The notes under the pieces were generated by a model. The model did no database searches. It was not told the origin of the DNA and saw only the letters and a list, made by a program, of their open reading frames with translations. DNA of 64,000 bases, from positions 186,001-250,000 of the forward strand of contig NZ_VSDO01000004.1 in the NCBI RefSeq assembly GCF_008084145.1, read 5' to 3'. Of the stretch, positions 52,001 to 61,813 are shown one piece after another (the stretch's first letter is position 1; every line of letters begins with the position of its first letter). The position numbers and the translations under genes were made by a program. Source of the stretch: Paenibacillus faecis. Lineage in GTDB: Bacteria > Bacillota > Bacilli > Paenibacillales > Paenibacillaceae.

Positions 52001-52916
52001 TGATCGTTTTGGGAGCGAGGGCGACATAATTCGCGCCGCTTCCGCTCCCGACCTGGGTGGACAATTGGAGCTGCGAACTGGCGGGTTCGATCAATTTGAC
52101 CCAAGCCGAAATTTTGTATTCGCGGCCCTTGTCGACATATTTCTCGACGCGCAAGGACGGGCCGTGCCAGGTGGAGGTCCGGCCCTCTACCTTCAGCGCG
52201 TAAGCCCCGCCTTCGGTATGGTTGGCCTCGTTCGTCACGGTCAGCGTTTCGGAACCGGCTCGCCCTTCAAAACCGCCGGTCGTTTGGTCCTCAAACGTAA
52301 CCGCGGCAAAAGGCAAAGCCGGCTCCCTTGGCGGGTCCTCACCGCCCGAGTCCGCTTTTGCGGTAATTTTTACATCCCCGATGTAAAAAGGAACCTCGGC
52401 CCCGGGATCGTTCGACTGAACGCGTAAGGCCGAATCCTTCCCCGTATCGACGGTAAACTCCTTCGTCAAAGTCGCCGCCCGGCCGGGGGTCAGCTCCGCT
52501 CCGGCCAACCAGCCGTAGCTGTTCACCGTTTGGAGGTAGACTTGCGCGCCGTCCGGCACAAGTTCCTCGGCGTCCACGTACACGGATACGGTAACCGTAT
52601 AGGTTTTGCCGTTCTCCAGGCCGATGTCGGCGAATTTGAAATCCGCCGCGTCCCAGTTGTTTGCCCGGTTGCTCACGTACAGGGCCGCTCCGTCCTCGTT
52701 TCCGGCAAAAAATTTGCCGCTGACCGGCGTCAGTCGGGCGCCCCCCGCCTGGGTCGCGGCCCCTTGGCCGCCCTCGAATGTCTCATGATACTTCGTGACG
52801 GTGCTTTCCTCCTGCGGCGATCCCGCCGCCTGCGCATCCGTCGCCAACCATCCCGACGGAATCAGCAGAATGGCGGCGAGCAGGATCGGGATGATGCGCT
52901 TCCTCAATTGACTCAT
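49005..52916 (-). CDS. Cell-surface multidomain endo-1,4-beta-xylanase (CBM22-CBM22-GH10-CBM9-SLH)
   Basis: A protein of 1303 residues. Order: signal peptide (to about 30, ending TDAQAA), two CBM22-type modules (about 40-190 and 205-355), and a GH10 catalytic domain (about 370-700) with acid/base Glu in [11 protein letters not shown] (~495) and nucleophile Glu in VSITELDVQ (~618). Then a CBM9 module (~715-910, opening [14 protein letters not shown]), a Gly/Ser linker, a beta-rich domain and a C-terminal SLH region ([20 protein letters not shown] to LYRIWKL). It degrades xylan while bound to the cell wall. ATG 52916 is chosen; 43 upstream codons are excluded as leader. A cre-like site lies 47 bases upstream. 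Confidence 0.92.
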   Translation of the reverse strand: MSQLRKRIIPILLAAILLIPSGWLATDAQAAGSPQEESTVTKYHETFEGGQGAATQAGGARLTPVSGKFFAGNEDGAALYVSNRANNWDAADFKFADIGLENGKTYTVTVSVYVDAEELVPDGAQVYLQTVNSYGWLAGAELTPGRAATLTKEFTVDTGKDSALRVQSNDPGAEVPFYIGDVKITAKADSGGEDPPREPALPFAAVTFEDQTTGGFEGRAGSETLTVTNEANHTEGGAYALKVEGRTSTWHGPSLRVEKYVDKGREYKISAWVKLIEPASSQLQLSTQVGSGSGANYVALAPKTISADDGWVLFEGTYRYNSVGGEYLTIYVESSNNANASFYIDDIQLVSTGSDPTDIQRDLTPVKEAYRDDFLIGGAISAEDLEGVRLELLKMHHNAATAGNAMKPDALQREQGKFTFDAADAMVDKILAEGMKMHGHVLVWHQQSPAWMNTTVGEGGQTVPLGREEALRNLRTHIKTVVEHFGDRVISWDVVNEAMSDNPPNPADWEGSLRKSFWYQAIGPDYLEQAFLAAREVLDEHPDWDIKLYYNDYNEDNRNKAQAIYHMVKEINESYAAAHNGKLLIDGIGMQGHYNVNTNPENVRLSLEQFISLGVEVSITELDVQAGSDYRLPENLAKAQGYLYAQLMNLFKTHAAQISRVTFWGLDDGTSWRASSNPLLFDKNLQAKPAYYGVIDPAKYIREYEPELPDSRRSTAAFATPVIDGTVDPVWSLAPALPVDRYQLAWQGATGTAKALWDERNLYVLVEVSDAQLDKSSANVWEQDSVEIFLDENNAKTSFYQNDDGQFRVNFDNQASFSPESRADGFVSAARVSGTNYTVEVKIPFKTITPNNDKGIGLDVQINDAKDGARQSVATWNDTTGNAYQDTSVFGVVTLKGKPGDPNNGGGNSGGGGSSGGNSGGSASPGSSAPQPGGAEPVNGVIRPETKVVDGLATAAISSGHLQKALEQSAATANGKKQIKIEVPKREGAASYEVQLPVQGLRSQGAFTILLDTEPASIEIPGSLLPDAAANAKQVTVRVGKASVEGSEGAEGSDVTVRERIGDRPVIELGMKADGKVLRWDDPEGETPWVVSIPYSPAGEEPGSSDQLVVLYMNEDGSAVPLPNGRYDAAAGAVVFETTRLGTFAVAYVPLAFADLDHVPWAKSAIGAMAARDVLKGVGSPGRFAPAEPIKKADFIAALVRVLELKGTAEENIGSGIGPGGELSRRDMMELVARALAADGNPLERGGTLDAYPDAAGLTGSAKDSAAALVKHGILNGKGGKLAPNDLLTRAEAAVILYRIWKL

Positions 52917-52962
52917 TCCTGGCACTCCCCTCAGTGAAATGAAATGGACTTTCAAACACAAG

Positions 52963-52976
52963 GTTAAGCGCTTACA
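52963..52976 (-). promoter_or_regulatory. cre-like site upstream of the xylanase gene
   Basis: On the minus strand TGTAAGCGCTTAAC matches the core of the CcpA site (TGWAANCGNTNWCA) except at the last two bases. Located between promoter region and start codon, it would give carbon catabolite repression. Confidence 0.55.
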
Positions 52977-53181
52977 TAAATAAAGGGCGATCCCTCCTTT
53001 CGGTACCAGATCATACCATTTTTTAGGGGCGCGTACCCTATTCAAATTAAAGGACCTGTCGTGAATTTCTTAGGTGAAATGCCTGCGGATGGAAAAGAGG
53101 ATGATAACTTTTATTAAATTTGTTATTTCAGTACATTGACATTAATAATAACGGATTATAAATTATGGATAATTCAAATGT

Positions 53182-53195
53182 TGAAAGCGCTTTTA
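53182..53195 (+). promoter_or_regulatory. cre-like site in the xylanase-mannanase intergenic region
   Basis: TGAAAGCGCTTTTA matches the CcpA consensus at all but one position. The 52917-53532 gap contains no intact gene. A weak AraC-like tail (IAGNISPSRSNVRDVFKRTY) is readable around 53274-53350 but could be chance. Confidence 0.55.
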
Positions 53196-53532
53196 AAAAC
53201 GTTCTGCAAATCCTCCATACAACCCGCCAGTCCCAGCATCCGAATGAATCCAATCATCCCTTCACCACACGAAATTGCAGGAAACATTTCACCAAGCCGC
53301 AGTAATGTCAGAGATGTTTTCAAACGAACTTATTTGAAGACATTTATATAAGTTTGAGCACCTTACAACCGCTTTTTGTTCAGCATGGAATGACGGCGCT
53401 GACTGATGTGAAGAGGAGGTGGGAGTATGCCGTGAATTAATTAAAATTTTAACAAATTAAAAACAAAGGCAGGAGAGCAGGGGACAACAAGTGTAAGGTG
53501 TTCAAAAAAAATCACTAGTGGGAGGTCCGTGG

Positions 53533-56500
53533 ATGAAGAGGATGTTAATCTGTGTGGTCATTTTCGGCTTGTTTTTTAGTCTCATACCACCGAAGTACGC
53601 AGGGGCGGCAGGGGCGGCAGCGGCCAATCTGGCCCGAAACAAACCGGCAGCGGCAAGTACGGTGGAGGATTCCGGCAAATTGGAGGCTATGGCGTTCGAC
53701 GGGAATCCTTCAACAAGGTGGTCATCCGTTTATGACGATCCGCAATGGATCAGCGTGGATCTGGAAACGGTCCGTGAGATAAACGGGGTCCTGCTGAACT
53801 GGGAAGTCGCTTACGGAAAATCCTATCAGATTCAAACCTCCTTGGACAATCATCAGTGGGACACCGTTTATTCCACAACGGAAGGGGACGGGGGAATCGA
53901 CGAAATTTCCTTTGAAACCAAGCCCGCCCGGTATGTAAGGATGTACGGGACGCAAAAGGGGACGGAGTGGGGCTATTCTCTTTGGGAATTTGAAGTGCAC
54001 GGTCCGGACGGCATGCCGGATACTACGGCCCCTTCCGCTCCCGCAAATCTTGCCGTCTCCGTCAAAACCGATACGACCGTAACCCTGACTTGGACCGCGT
54101 CGACGGACAATATAGGGGTAACCGGCTATGATATTTATCGCGGATCGTTCCTTGCGGGCTCGAGTACCGCGACAAGTTACACCGTAACGGGCTTGACGGC
54201 GAACACCGAGTACCGCTTTACGGTCAAAGCCAAAGACGCCGCGGGCAATGTGTCGGAAGCGAGCGGCGAAGTAAGGATTACAACGGACCCGGCATCAATG
54301 CGTACCGGGTTTTACATCGACGGGACGACGCTTTACGATGCGAACGGAAATCCGTTCGTGATGAGGGGGATCAATCATGCGCATACGTGGTATAAAGATC
54401 AGCTGTCCGCCGCCATCCCCGCGATCGCCGCGACAGGAGCCAACACGGTAAGAATCGTGCTTTCGGACGGCCAACAGTGGTCGAAGGACAGCTTATCCTC
54501 CATTCAGAACCTCATTACACTTTGCGAACAAAATAAACTGATCGTCGTGCTGGAAGTCCATGACGGCACAGGATCGGACAGTCCAGCGGTCTTGGAGAAC
54601 ATCGCGAATTACTGGATCGAGATGAAGAACGCCTTAATCGGCAAAGAAAAAACCGTGATCCTAAATATAGCGAACGAATGGTATGGCTCCTGGGATGGGG
54701 CGGGCTGGGCCAACGGCTATATTTCCGTCATCCCCAAGCTCCGGAATGCCGGCATCAAGAACACGATTATCGTGGATAGCGCCGGATGGGGACAATATCC
54801 ACAGTCGATTTTCGACTATGGGACCCAAGTTTTTAATGCCGACCCGCTTCTCAATACGATGTTTGCGATCCATATGTACGAATATGCCGGAGGAAACGCC
54901 TCGACTGTAAAGAGCAACATAGATCAGGTATTGAACAAGAATCTGGCCCTCGTGATCGGCGAGTTCGGCATCCGGCATACGAATGGGGATGTGGACGAGG
55001 CTACGATCATGAGCTACAGCGAAGAAAAGGGCGTAGGTTATCTCGGCTGGTCCTGGAAAGGAAACGGTTCGGGGCTGGAGTATCTGGACATGTCCCACGA
55101 TTGGGCGGGCACCAGCTATACCGAGCAGGGGAATATTCTCATCAACGGGCCGAACGGCATCCGGGCGACTTCGGAGATTTGTTCCGTTTTTGATCATGCC
55201 CCGTCCGACCGTGAAGCCCCGTCACCGCCAGCGAACCTGACGGGTCTATCGCCGGATTACGCTACGGTAGAGCTTACATGGAGCGCCTCCGCCGATAATG
55301 TCGGCGTGACCGGGTATAACGTGTACCAAGACGGAGTTTTGGTGGATATTAGCCCAACTACAACTTATAAAGTGACGGGGTTGAAAGCAAATACGATTTA
55401 TACGTTTACGGTAAAAGCGGTTGATGCCGCGGGAAACTTATCGGAGGCCAGCGACCCGGTAAGCGTGAAAACCGCGGACAGCCAAGATAAAACGGCGCCT
55501 ACGGCTCCAGCCAGCCTCACGGTCGTACCTTCCATCACGACGGCGAAGCTGTCCTGGACGGCATCCACGGACAATATCGGCGTGGCGGGGTATCGGGTGT
55601 ACAAAGACGGGAACATGATCGGCACTAGCCCGATAACCGGTTTTGTCGCTTCAGGCCTGGAAGGGAATACAACGTACACGTTCACTGTGAGGGCTTTTGA
55701 CGATGCGGGGAATTTGTCGGAGGCCAGCAACGCCGTTACGATAACCACCGGGGACCCGAATCAACTGCCGGTGATCGATCCCGGCATCATTGACGACTAC
55801 TCGAACTGGTACGTTGGAATAAACGGCGGTGATCAGCCGACGAATCCGACCGAGGCCAAGCTGGCCCCGCTTGAAAACGGCGGACTAACCATGAATTTCG
55901 ATCTCCAAAAGGAGAATTACCCCAGCTTCCAGGCGGATCCCAGCCCGGCGGCAGACTGGAGTTCTTTTGACTTGATGAACCTTATAGTGACCAATCCCAA
56001 CTCGGTTGAAATTCAACTGCAGCCGATCGTTAAAGACAGCGCCTGGAGATGGGTGGAGCTCGGTCAGTACATTAAAGTCCCGGCAAAAACGACGATGTTG
56101 GCTACCGTTCCGTTGACGGCTCTCTCCGATGAGGAAGTTAATCGGATCATTCTGAGGGTGCAGGGGGGAGGCGGCAATTTAAAAGGCAGCATCCAACTGC
56201 ATACCGTCAGCTTCGATTTGCCGACGGGTGCCTATGCGGCGACCATTGCCGAGATGAACCGCCCAAAAACCGCAAGTTATTATCCGTGGAACTTTGCGGA
56301 TTCGGCTTTTGCGGGGAGCATTTCAAGCGGCTTAAATGGAGAGACCGTGTTCGTAAATTACGCCTCCACCTTAAGCGACACGGTGGCGGCGGGCGTGGCG
56401 ACCGAGACGAAGCCCGGTCTGGGGATTGGAGATGACTGGTCCCGCTATGCGAGCATTTCATCCACCTTAACGAATGACGGCCCCAAGCCGGTTCGCGTGT

Positions 56501-56784
56501 CCCTGGTGCTCCGGACCGGTACCGGATGGAATTGGGAGGAGACCGGCGGCCAAACCGCAGCCGATCCTTCCGTTGAGCGGGTTATTGCGCCGGGAGAATC
56601 AGTGGATGTGACGTACCCATTCAATGCTCCGATCTGGAAGTCCAAAGATACAAACTGGGTGAACAATGCGCCGGTATCCGATCTGACGGACATCCGGGCT
56701 ATCGCGTTCAAGGTTTATACTGGAACGGGTGAGGCCGTGGAGGCGGGTACCCTGAATATCACGAATTTTGAGGTGAATTTCTAG
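53533..56784 (+). CDS. Secreted GH5 beta-mannanase with CBM32-like, FN3 and C-terminal binding modules
   Basis: A protein of 1083 residues. Order: signal peptide (about 1-27), a discoidin/CBM32-like module (35-160, NLARNKPAAASTVEDSGKLE), FN3 (165-250), GH5 catalytic domain (255-555), two more FN3 repeats (563-740) and about 330 residues with two related beta-sandwich halves. The GH5 start VMRGINHAHTWYKDQ is typical of subfamily 8 mannanases. Acid/base Glu is in ILNIANEWYGSW (~381) and nucleophile Glu in LVIGEFGIRH (~476). It cuts mannan or glucomannan outside the cell. GGGAGGTCC precedes ATG 53533. It is divergent from the xylanase gene with cre-like sites between. Confidence 0.9.
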   Translation: MKRMLICVVIFGLFFSLIPPKYAGAAGAAAANLARNKPAAASTVEDSGKLEAMAFDGNPSTRWSSVYDDPQWISVDLETVREINGVLLNWEVAYGKSYQIQTSLDNHQWDTVYSTTEGDGGIDEISFETKPARYVRMYGTQKGTEWGYSLWEFEVHGPDGMPDTTAPSAPANLAVSVKTDTTVTLTWTASTDNIGVTGYDIYRGSFLAGSSTATSYTVTGLTANTEYRFTVKAKDAAGNVSEASGEVRITTDPASMRTGFYIDGTTLYDANGNPFVMRGINHAHTWYKDQLSAAIPAIAATGANTVRIVLSDGQQWSKDSLSSIQNLITLCEQNKLIVVLEVHDGTGSDSPAVLENIANYWIEMKNALIGKEKTVILNIANEWYGSWDGAGWANGYISVIPKLRNAGIKNTIIVDSAGWGQYPQSIFDYGTQVFNADPLLNTMFAIHMYEYAGGNASTVKSNIDQVLNKNLALVIGEFGIRHTNGDVDEATIMSYSEEKGVGYLGWSWKGNGSGLEYLDMSHDWAGTSYTEQGNILINGPNGIRATSEICSVFDHAPSDREAPSPPANLTGLSPDYATVELTWSASADNVGVTGYNVYQDGVLVDISPTTTYKVTGLKANTIYTFTVKAVDAAGNLSEASDPVSVKTADSQDKTAPTAPASLTVVPSITTAKLSWTASTDNIGVAGYRVYKDGNMIGTSPITGFVASGLEGNTTYTFTVRAFDDAGNLSEASNAVTITTGDPNQLPVIDPGIIDDYSNWYVGINGGDQPTNPTEAKLAPLENGGLTMNFDLQKENYPSFQADPSPAADWSSFDLMNLIVTNPNSVEIQLQPIVKDSAWRWVELGQYIKVPAKTTMLATVPLTALSDEEVNRIILRVQGGGGNLKGSIQLHTVSFDLPTGAYAATIAEMNRPKTASYYPWNFADSAFAGSISSGLNGETVFVNYASTLSDTVAAGVATETKPGLGIGDDWSRYASISSTLTNDGPKPVRVSLVLRTGTGWNWEETGGQTAADPSVERVIAPGESVDVTYPFNAPIWKSKDTNWVNNAPVSDLTDIRAIAFKVYTGTGEAVEAGTLNITNFEVNF

Positions 56785-56822
56785 CAAGTCCCGACAAACT
56801 CCAATAAAGGGATAGGAAACAG

Positions 56823-56868
56823 AGGGCACTCCAAAGGTCATCCGTCGATGGCCGAGGGGTGCCCTTTT
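56823..56868 (+). terminator. Terminator of the mannanase gene
   Basis: GGGCACTCC pairs with GGGGTGCCC, with an inner GGTCAT/ATGGCC stem, followed by four T. Confidence 0.85.
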
Positions 56869-56999
56869 CGGGCGGGCCAGGTATATGCTGGGGACAGCCC
56901 GTGGCCAAGAGCAGACTAGGGGCCCGTCCTGGGGACAGCATCGTGACCGTGTCCAGGCTAGGGCGGGGCTACTCCGGGCGGGTCAGGGCGCACGAGTCG

Positions 57000-57264
57000 T
57001 ACAGCCCGCCTCCCTGTGGAGCCGAGCGCGTCGAGGCGAGTGATAGCGGCCGAAAGAGGCGCTATTTTGTCGAATTTGGCTCATCGGAGGGAAATAGCGG
57101 TCTAAAAAGGCCTTATTTTCGTGAAAAACGGGCCAAACCAAGGTTTTCGGGCCCATTCGGTTGAAATAAGGCCTCAAATGACCGCTATTATCCCCGCGGA
57201 GCCAAATCGGGCCCGAATAGCGCCCCAAAATGCCGTTAATGCGGCGGCGGCTCGGAGCTTGGCC
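57000..57264 (+). repeat. Long palindromic intergenic repeat, copy 1
   Basis: Begins TACAGCCCGCC and ends near GGAGCTTGGCC. The left half (GGCGCTATTTTGTCGAATTT, AAATAGCGGTC, AGGCCTTATTTTC) is mirrored by the right half (GAAATAAGGCCT, GACCGCTATT, GAGCCAAATCGGGCCCGAAT), so the element can fold into one long hairpin of about 200 bases. No gene; short frames over it on both strands are by-products. Confidence 0.85.
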
Positions 57265-57289
57265 GGGTGCGTTGCCCGTCTCTGCATCG

Positions 57290-57563
57290 TACAGCCCGCC
57301 CCCCTGCGTGGCCGAGCGCGTCGAGGCGAGTGATAGCGGCCGAAAGAGGCGCTATTTTGTCGAATTTGGCTCATCGGAGGGAAATAGCGGTCTAAAAAGG
57401 CCTTATTTTCGTGAAAAACGGGCCAAACCAGGGTTTTTGGGCCCGTCCGGTTGAAATAAGGCCTCAAATGACCGCTATTATCTCCGCGGAGCCAAATCGG
57501 GCCCGAATAGCGCCCCAAAATGCCGCTAACGCGGCGGCGGCTGGCTTGCGAAGCTTGGCCGGA
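57290..57563 (+). repeat. Long palindromic intergenic repeat, copy 2
   Basis: A near-identical second copy at a 290-base period, including flanks (TACAGCCCGCC start, GAAGCTTGGCC end). Only scattered substitutions distinguish it from copy 1. The remaining bases of the 56785-57700 gap hold no gene. Confidence 0.85.
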
Positions 57564-57700
57564 GCGCGATGCCCGGACGCTAAAATGCGGCCGGTGGCTA
57601 ACTCGAAGCTTGGCTAGGGTGAAAAAAGTTTTTCCGGCTTGTCACGGGGGAGCGGCGGTCTTAAGATGGGGATAGTTACTTTAAGGAAGGAACATAGCCT

Positions 57701-59707
57701 GTGAAATTCCCGAATCCCCACTACCCGAATCTCCGCTACCCGAATCGTCGCTATTGGTATGTCCCCATATTGTCAGCGCTGCTCCTGCTCCTTAATGGCG
57801 GCGTCAATTTGGCGCTGATGCGGCCGCTGACCGATGTGCCGGCGAGCATGGACAAGCTTCGCTTTCATCTGGACGATGCGGTATTCTCCCTCTTCTTCCT
57901 GTTGGCGGCGGCTGTGTTCGCCGGGGCTTTCTCCGTGCTCCGCCGGGAGCGTGGCTACCTTTATTTGAGCTTCTTCTCGCTAATGGCTTCTCAGCAATTT
58001 TTCTGGGAGTGGGATGGGAAACATCTGTTGTTCGGCGATTTCCCCGTCCTCCCGGCCGAATCGCTGGCGGTCAAGAGCGGCATGACGTTCGCCGCCTTTC
58101 TGTTCTTCCGCTATCTGCAGGGGACGAACCGCCGGCTGACCGACCGGATCTTCATCTATTCGGCCGGCGGGGTCTGGGCGATGTCCGTGATCTCCTCGAT
58201 CAGCCCGCTCGCTTCGCCTCTGTTGCCTTTCCTGAGCGGGGCGCTGCTCGCTATCGTGCTGGCGTATCTCCTGCTAGCCGCCGGCCGCTTCGCCCATCGG
58301 TTCCGCCGTTATCCCGAGGATTCCGAACTGCGCCTGATCGTCAACGGCTTTGCGGTCTTTGCGATTCTGATCCTTCCCGATGTCGGCAAAGATGTGCTGC
58401 AAGTCCTCACCGGTCAAAGGCTGGGCTATCTCCCCGTGTTCTGGGAGGCCTGCCTGGAGGATACCTTTCCGTGGGCGCTCATGCAGCTGATTTTTGTGTT
58501 CGGCTTGCTATTTTTCCGGCGTTATATGAGGGTGCTGGAGCAAAACCGGGAGGCCCATGCGGAAATCCGGACGCAGCATGAGTCCCTGAAGCAGGAGGTG
58601 GCCATCCGGCAGCATATGGACCGGCTTCTGGACGCGCTTTCCGGCTCCTACCGGCTCAAGGATTTGGAGCATACCCTCGTTGCGGAAGGCCGCCGTCTGT
58701 TTGAACCGCATTCCTTCCATTGGATTCCCTATAACCGGAAGGCACGGTCCATCGATAACTCTATCGATAACCCGGGTCTGGACAGCGGCGAGCTCCGGGA
58801 GTTGGAGGAGCTGCTTTTCGCCGCGGATCACGGGCTCGTCCCCGGAGAGATCCTGCCCGGTTCGAAGTTCGCTCCGGTCTTTATCGGAGTGATGGGCCGC
58901 GAAGAGCTGTACGCCGCGATTTCGCCCAAGGGCCGGCCTTTGCTGGAGCGCGAGCGGTTTGCTCTTCAACTGTTGGCGAAGTACGGCGCCTTGTTCCTGG
59001 ATTATTATGCGATGATGGAAAAGCGTATATCGGAGTTGGAGCGGTACCACGGGGAGCAGCCTTGGGTGGGGAAATTGTTCATGCAAATGGCGGAAAAAGA
59101 ACGTAAGCGGCTGGCCTCCGACCTGCATGACGAAGTGCTGCAGGAGCTTCTTGCGGCGCGCCGATGGCTGGAAGGTTCCGGGTCCGCCGATGATCCGATG
59201 CCCGCGCCGGAGCGGATGCGCCTGGCGCTCGACAACGCGGAATTTATGATTCGGGAAACCTGCGCGGAACTTATGCCTTCGTTCTTATCCGAACATGGAG
59301 TGATTCACGCGGTGCTGAAGCTGGCCGACAAAATGCGGGTCCGCGCCGACTTTCAACTGGAGGTTCGAACCGGAACGCTTGCCGCCAAGCTCGATGACGA
59401 TCTGTCGTTAACGGTTTACCGGATTGTCCAGGAGCTGCTCAACAACGCCTGGAAGCATTCCGGGGCCGCACGGGTGGGGCTGGATATGGACCAAGAGGCC
59501 GGCGAGATCGTGATCCGCTATGCCGATGACGGGAAGGGGATGGATGCCGAGGCCGCCGGTATGAGTCCGGACAGGTTCGGCTTGAGAGGCCTGAACGAAC
59601 GGGTCCGCCTCATGGGCGGAAGCGCCTCGATCGACACCCGCCCGGACGAAGGCTTCCGGGCCGAGTGCCGCCTGCCGCTAAAACGGACGGCTACGGCTCC
59701 AGCCTGA
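57701..59707 (+). CDS. NarL-type sensor histidine kinase with multi-helix N-terminal membrane domain
   Basis: A protein of 668 residues. About eight membrane helices fill residues 15-270, followed by a coiled coil (about 280-310), a GAF-like linker region (about 320-440), the HisKA_3 box EKERKRLASDLHDEVLQELL (phospho-His about residue 476) and HATPase_c with ELLNNAWKHSG (N box) and FGLRGLNERVRLMGG (G box). GTG 57701 is the start, with AAGGAAGGAAC upstream. The partner response regulator is encoded on the opposite strand and the two 3' ends overlap by 17 bases. The ligand is unknown. Confidence 0.88.
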   Translation: MKFPNPHYPNLRYPNRRYWYVPILSALLLLLNGGVNLALMRPLTDVPASMDKLRFHLDDAVFSLFFLLAAAVFAGAFSVLRRERGYLYLSFFSLMASQQFFWEWDGKHLLFGDFPVLPAESLAVKSGMTFAAFLFFRYLQGTNRRLTDRIFIYSAGGVWAMSVISSISPLASPLLPFLSGALLAIVLAYLLLAAGRFAHRFRRYPEDSELRLIVNGFAVFAILILPDVGKDVLQVLTGQRLGYLPVFWEACLEDTFPWALMQLIFVFGLLFFRRYMRVLEQNREAHAEIRTQHESLKQEVAIRQHMDRLLDALSGSYRLKDLEHTLVAEGRRLFEPHSFHWIPYNRKARSIDNSIDNPGLDSGELRELEELLFAADHGLVPGEILPGSKFAPVFIGVMGREELYAAISPKGRPLLERERFALQLLAKYGALFLDYYAMMEKRISELERYHGEQPWVGKLFMQMAEKERKRLASDLHDEVLQELLAARRWLEGSGSADDPMPAPERMRLALDNAEFMIRETCAELMPSFLSEHGVIHAVLKLADKMRVRADFQLEVRTGTLAAKLDDDLSLTVYRIVQELLNNAWKHSGAARVGLDMDQEAGEIVIRYADDGKGMDAEAAGMSPDRFGLRGLNERVRLMGGSASIDTRPDEGFRAECRLPLKRTATAPA

Positions 59708-60329
59708 GCCACTTTTTCTCGATCGCCTTGGCGACCGACTCCTGCCGTGACTGGGTGTTCAGCTTGGCCATGATATTCGAGATGATGTATTCGACATTGC
59801 GCTGGCTCATAAAGAGCCGGTCGGCAATGTCTTTATTTTTGCCGCCCGTGGCGATGAGTCGAAGAACTTCGATTTCCTTGGCGGTGAGCGGGCGTTCCTC
59901 CGTTTCCCCCGGCAACGTTAGCGGCGATTTCGTCCGCAGCCCCCGGGCCAAAGGCAAAGGGAGGACGACCAAATCCTGCAGGGCGAGCCGGATACCGGCG
60001 ATAAACTCCTCCTCGCCCAGCGATTTTTCCAGCATGCCGCAGACACCCGCTTCGATAAGATGATCGTAATGATCGGCCAGATCCTCCCCCGTCAGGATGA
60101 CGATCCGGGCTTCGGGCCGCCGCTCGAGCGTCGCCTGGGTCAACTGAAACCCGTTCATCCCTGGAAGCTTGAGATCGAACAAATACAGATCAAAGGCCGT
60201 TTCTTCCACCAGTTTTAATGCCTGGTCTCCATCCGAGGCTACCTGTGCGTGAAATCCGTACTTGTCCAAAATCATCGCGGTGCCGCTCAGAAAAGTGCGG
60301 TGATCGTCAACCAGTAATAATCGTGCCAT
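59691..60329 (-). CDS. NarL/FixJ-family response regulator
   Basis: A protein of 212 residues. Receiver domain with LLLVDDHRTFLSG at the N-terminus, phospho-Asp in FDLKLPGMNGFQ (about residue 52) and the late K in LEKSLGEEEF. The LuxR-type HTH is PLTAKEIEVLRLIATGGKNK, DIADRLFMSQRNVEYIISNI. It pairs with the HisKA_3 kinase encoded convergently. GCGGAGGCG precedes ATG 60329; longer frames upstream are excluded. Neighbouring targets could include the acyltransferase starting at 60560, whose upstream region it faces. Confidence 0.9.
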   Translation of the reverse strand: MARLLLVDDHRTFLSGTAMILDKYGFHAQVASDGDQALKLVEETAFDLYLFDLKLPGMNGFQLTQATLERRPEARIVILTGEDLADHYDHLIEAGVCGMLEKSLGEEEFIAGIRLALQDLVVLPLPLARGLRTKSPLTLPGETEERPLTAKEIEVLRLIATGGKNKDIADRLFMSQRNVEYIISNIMAKLNTQSRQESVAKAIEKKWLRLEP

Positions 60330-60559
60330 GCTTTTTCGCCTCCGCCAGTGGGTTAAAAAGGTCCGTGTTCCGCTTCTGTTCATTGTATCATCCCGGACAG
60401 GCTCCCGGCACCGCCGCATTTTGGCCGATCGGCCGAAAAGATGCCGCACCGTTTCCGAAATCTCTCTTTCGGTACCCTGTCCTTTTCTTTCGGTGAAAAG
60501 AGGCGGAACTCCATGGTAAGGTAGCATCGATCACGCATTAGCGAAATGGGGGCTGCAAT

Positions 60560-61699
60560 ATGATACATAGCGCAAAGCGCATAGTTTATCTGGATCGGCT
60601 GAAAACGTTTATGACGATCCTGGTTATCCTTCACCACACCGCGATTACATATGGCGGGGCCGGCGACTGGTATTATGTCGACCCGGAGAATGACGGGGTG
60701 TCCGAAACGATCCTGACCATTTTCACGACGGTCAACCAAACCTTTTTTATGGGACTGTTCTTTTTTATCTCGGGATATGTGACGCCGACTTCCTATGACC
60801 GAAAAGGGGGAGCCCGGTTTTTGAGCGACCGTCTGCTGCGATTCGGACTCCCGATCCTGGCATATATGACCGTAATCGGGCCGCTGGTCAACGGGATTTC
60901 CCAAGGGTTCAAAGGCTCGTTCGCGTCTTATGCCGCCCATGAACTGTTAACGGACTCTTGGCGGGGAATTGTGGAATTCCAGGTGGGACCGCTTTGGTTT
61001 CTGGTGGCGCTGCTGTTGTTCTGCGGGGGATACGCGCTTTACCGGCAGGCGGCGGACAAATTAACGGTCCGCTTCGGGATGCGCGAGTTAAGCCCGGGCC
61101 CAGGGCTCTTTTGCGGGTATTTGCTTGCCGTTTCGCTCGGCAACTTCGCGGTCCGGCTCGTTTACCCGGTCGGGGAAACGTTCTTTTCTTTGCAGTTGGG
61201 GTACTTCCCCGCTTATATCGCCCTGTTCTTCGGCGGCATCGCCGCAAGCCGGGGGCGGTGGCTGGAAAAGCTGACCGCGGTGGAGGCACGCAGATGGAGA
61301 ACAGTGGCTCTGATCGTGCTTGTGCTGCTCTTGGCCGTGCTGGCGTTTGGCGGGGCCGCGGATGACATCTCGCCGTACATGGGCGGCTGGACATGGCAAT
61401 CCGCCGTCTATTCGGCGGCCGACCCCGTGCTGGGTTTCGCGCTCAGCTACGGCCTGCTCGTCTATTTTCGGGACGCCCGTAACCATCCTTATGGAAAATA
61501 CACCGCCTGGCTGACCGGTGCCGCCTTTGCCGCGTATATCATTCATCCGCTGTTCGTCACGGGCGTCACCTACGCCATGCGCCATTGGACGATATTCCCT
61601 CTTTTGAAGTTCGTCGTCGCGGCGGCGCTAATCGTGCCGCTTACCTTTGCCGCTGCCGGGATGTTAAAGAGAGTTCCGGGGTTGAAAAAGGGACTATAG
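60560..61699 (+). CDS. Acyltransferase family 3 membrane protein
   Basis: A protein of 379 residues with about ten membrane helices. The N-terminal YLDRLKTFMTILVILHHTAI contains the conserved His of the acyltransferase-3 family, and QTFFMGLFFFISGYVTP is the usual second motif. Members O-acetylate sugars, peptidoglycan or lipids at the membrane. It is divergent from the response regulator gene, 230 bases apart. Substrate unknown. Confidence 0.85.
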   Translation: MIHSAKRIVYLDRLKTFMTILVILHHTAITYGGAGDWYYVDPENDGVSETILTIFTTVNQTFFMGLFFFISGYVTPTSYDRKGGARFLSDRLLRFGLPILAYMTVIGPLVNGISQGFKGSFASYAAHELLTDSWRGIVEFQVGPLWFLVALLLFCGGYALYRQAADKLTVRFGMRELSPGPGLFCGYLLAVSLGNFAVRLVYPVGETFFSLQLGYFPAYIALFFGGIAASRGRWLEKLTAVEARRWRTVALIVLVLLLAVLAFGGAADDISPYMGGWTWQSAVYSAADPVLGFALSYGLLVYFRDARNHPYGKYTAWLTGAAFAAYIIHPLFVTGVTYAMRHWTIFPLLKFVVAAALIVPLTFAAAGMLKRVPGLKKGL

Positions 61700-61726
61700 A
61701 TCCAAATCGCATTTTGTCAATTTTTG

Positions 61727-61755
61727 TTGACAGATATAGAGGACTGGTCCATACT
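61727..61755 (+). promoter_or_regulatory. Possible promoter of the peptide ABC transporter operon
   Basis: TTGACA at 61727-61732 and CATACT at 61750-61755 with 17-base spacing. The -35 box is one arm of a TGTCAA/TTGACA inverted repeat (61715-61732), which could be an operator or the terminator of the acyltransferase gene. Confidence 0.4.
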
Positions 61756-61813
61756 ATTGCCATATTAATTCAATAGGAATTATAAGAAATTAGTAATTAA
61801 GGGGGCAGTTGTG

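Noticed and set aside
56859..57617. Several 60-114-codon frames in the palindromic repeats at 57 kb
   Set aside because: They mirror each other between copies and strands, follow the palindrome and have no ribosome binding sites.
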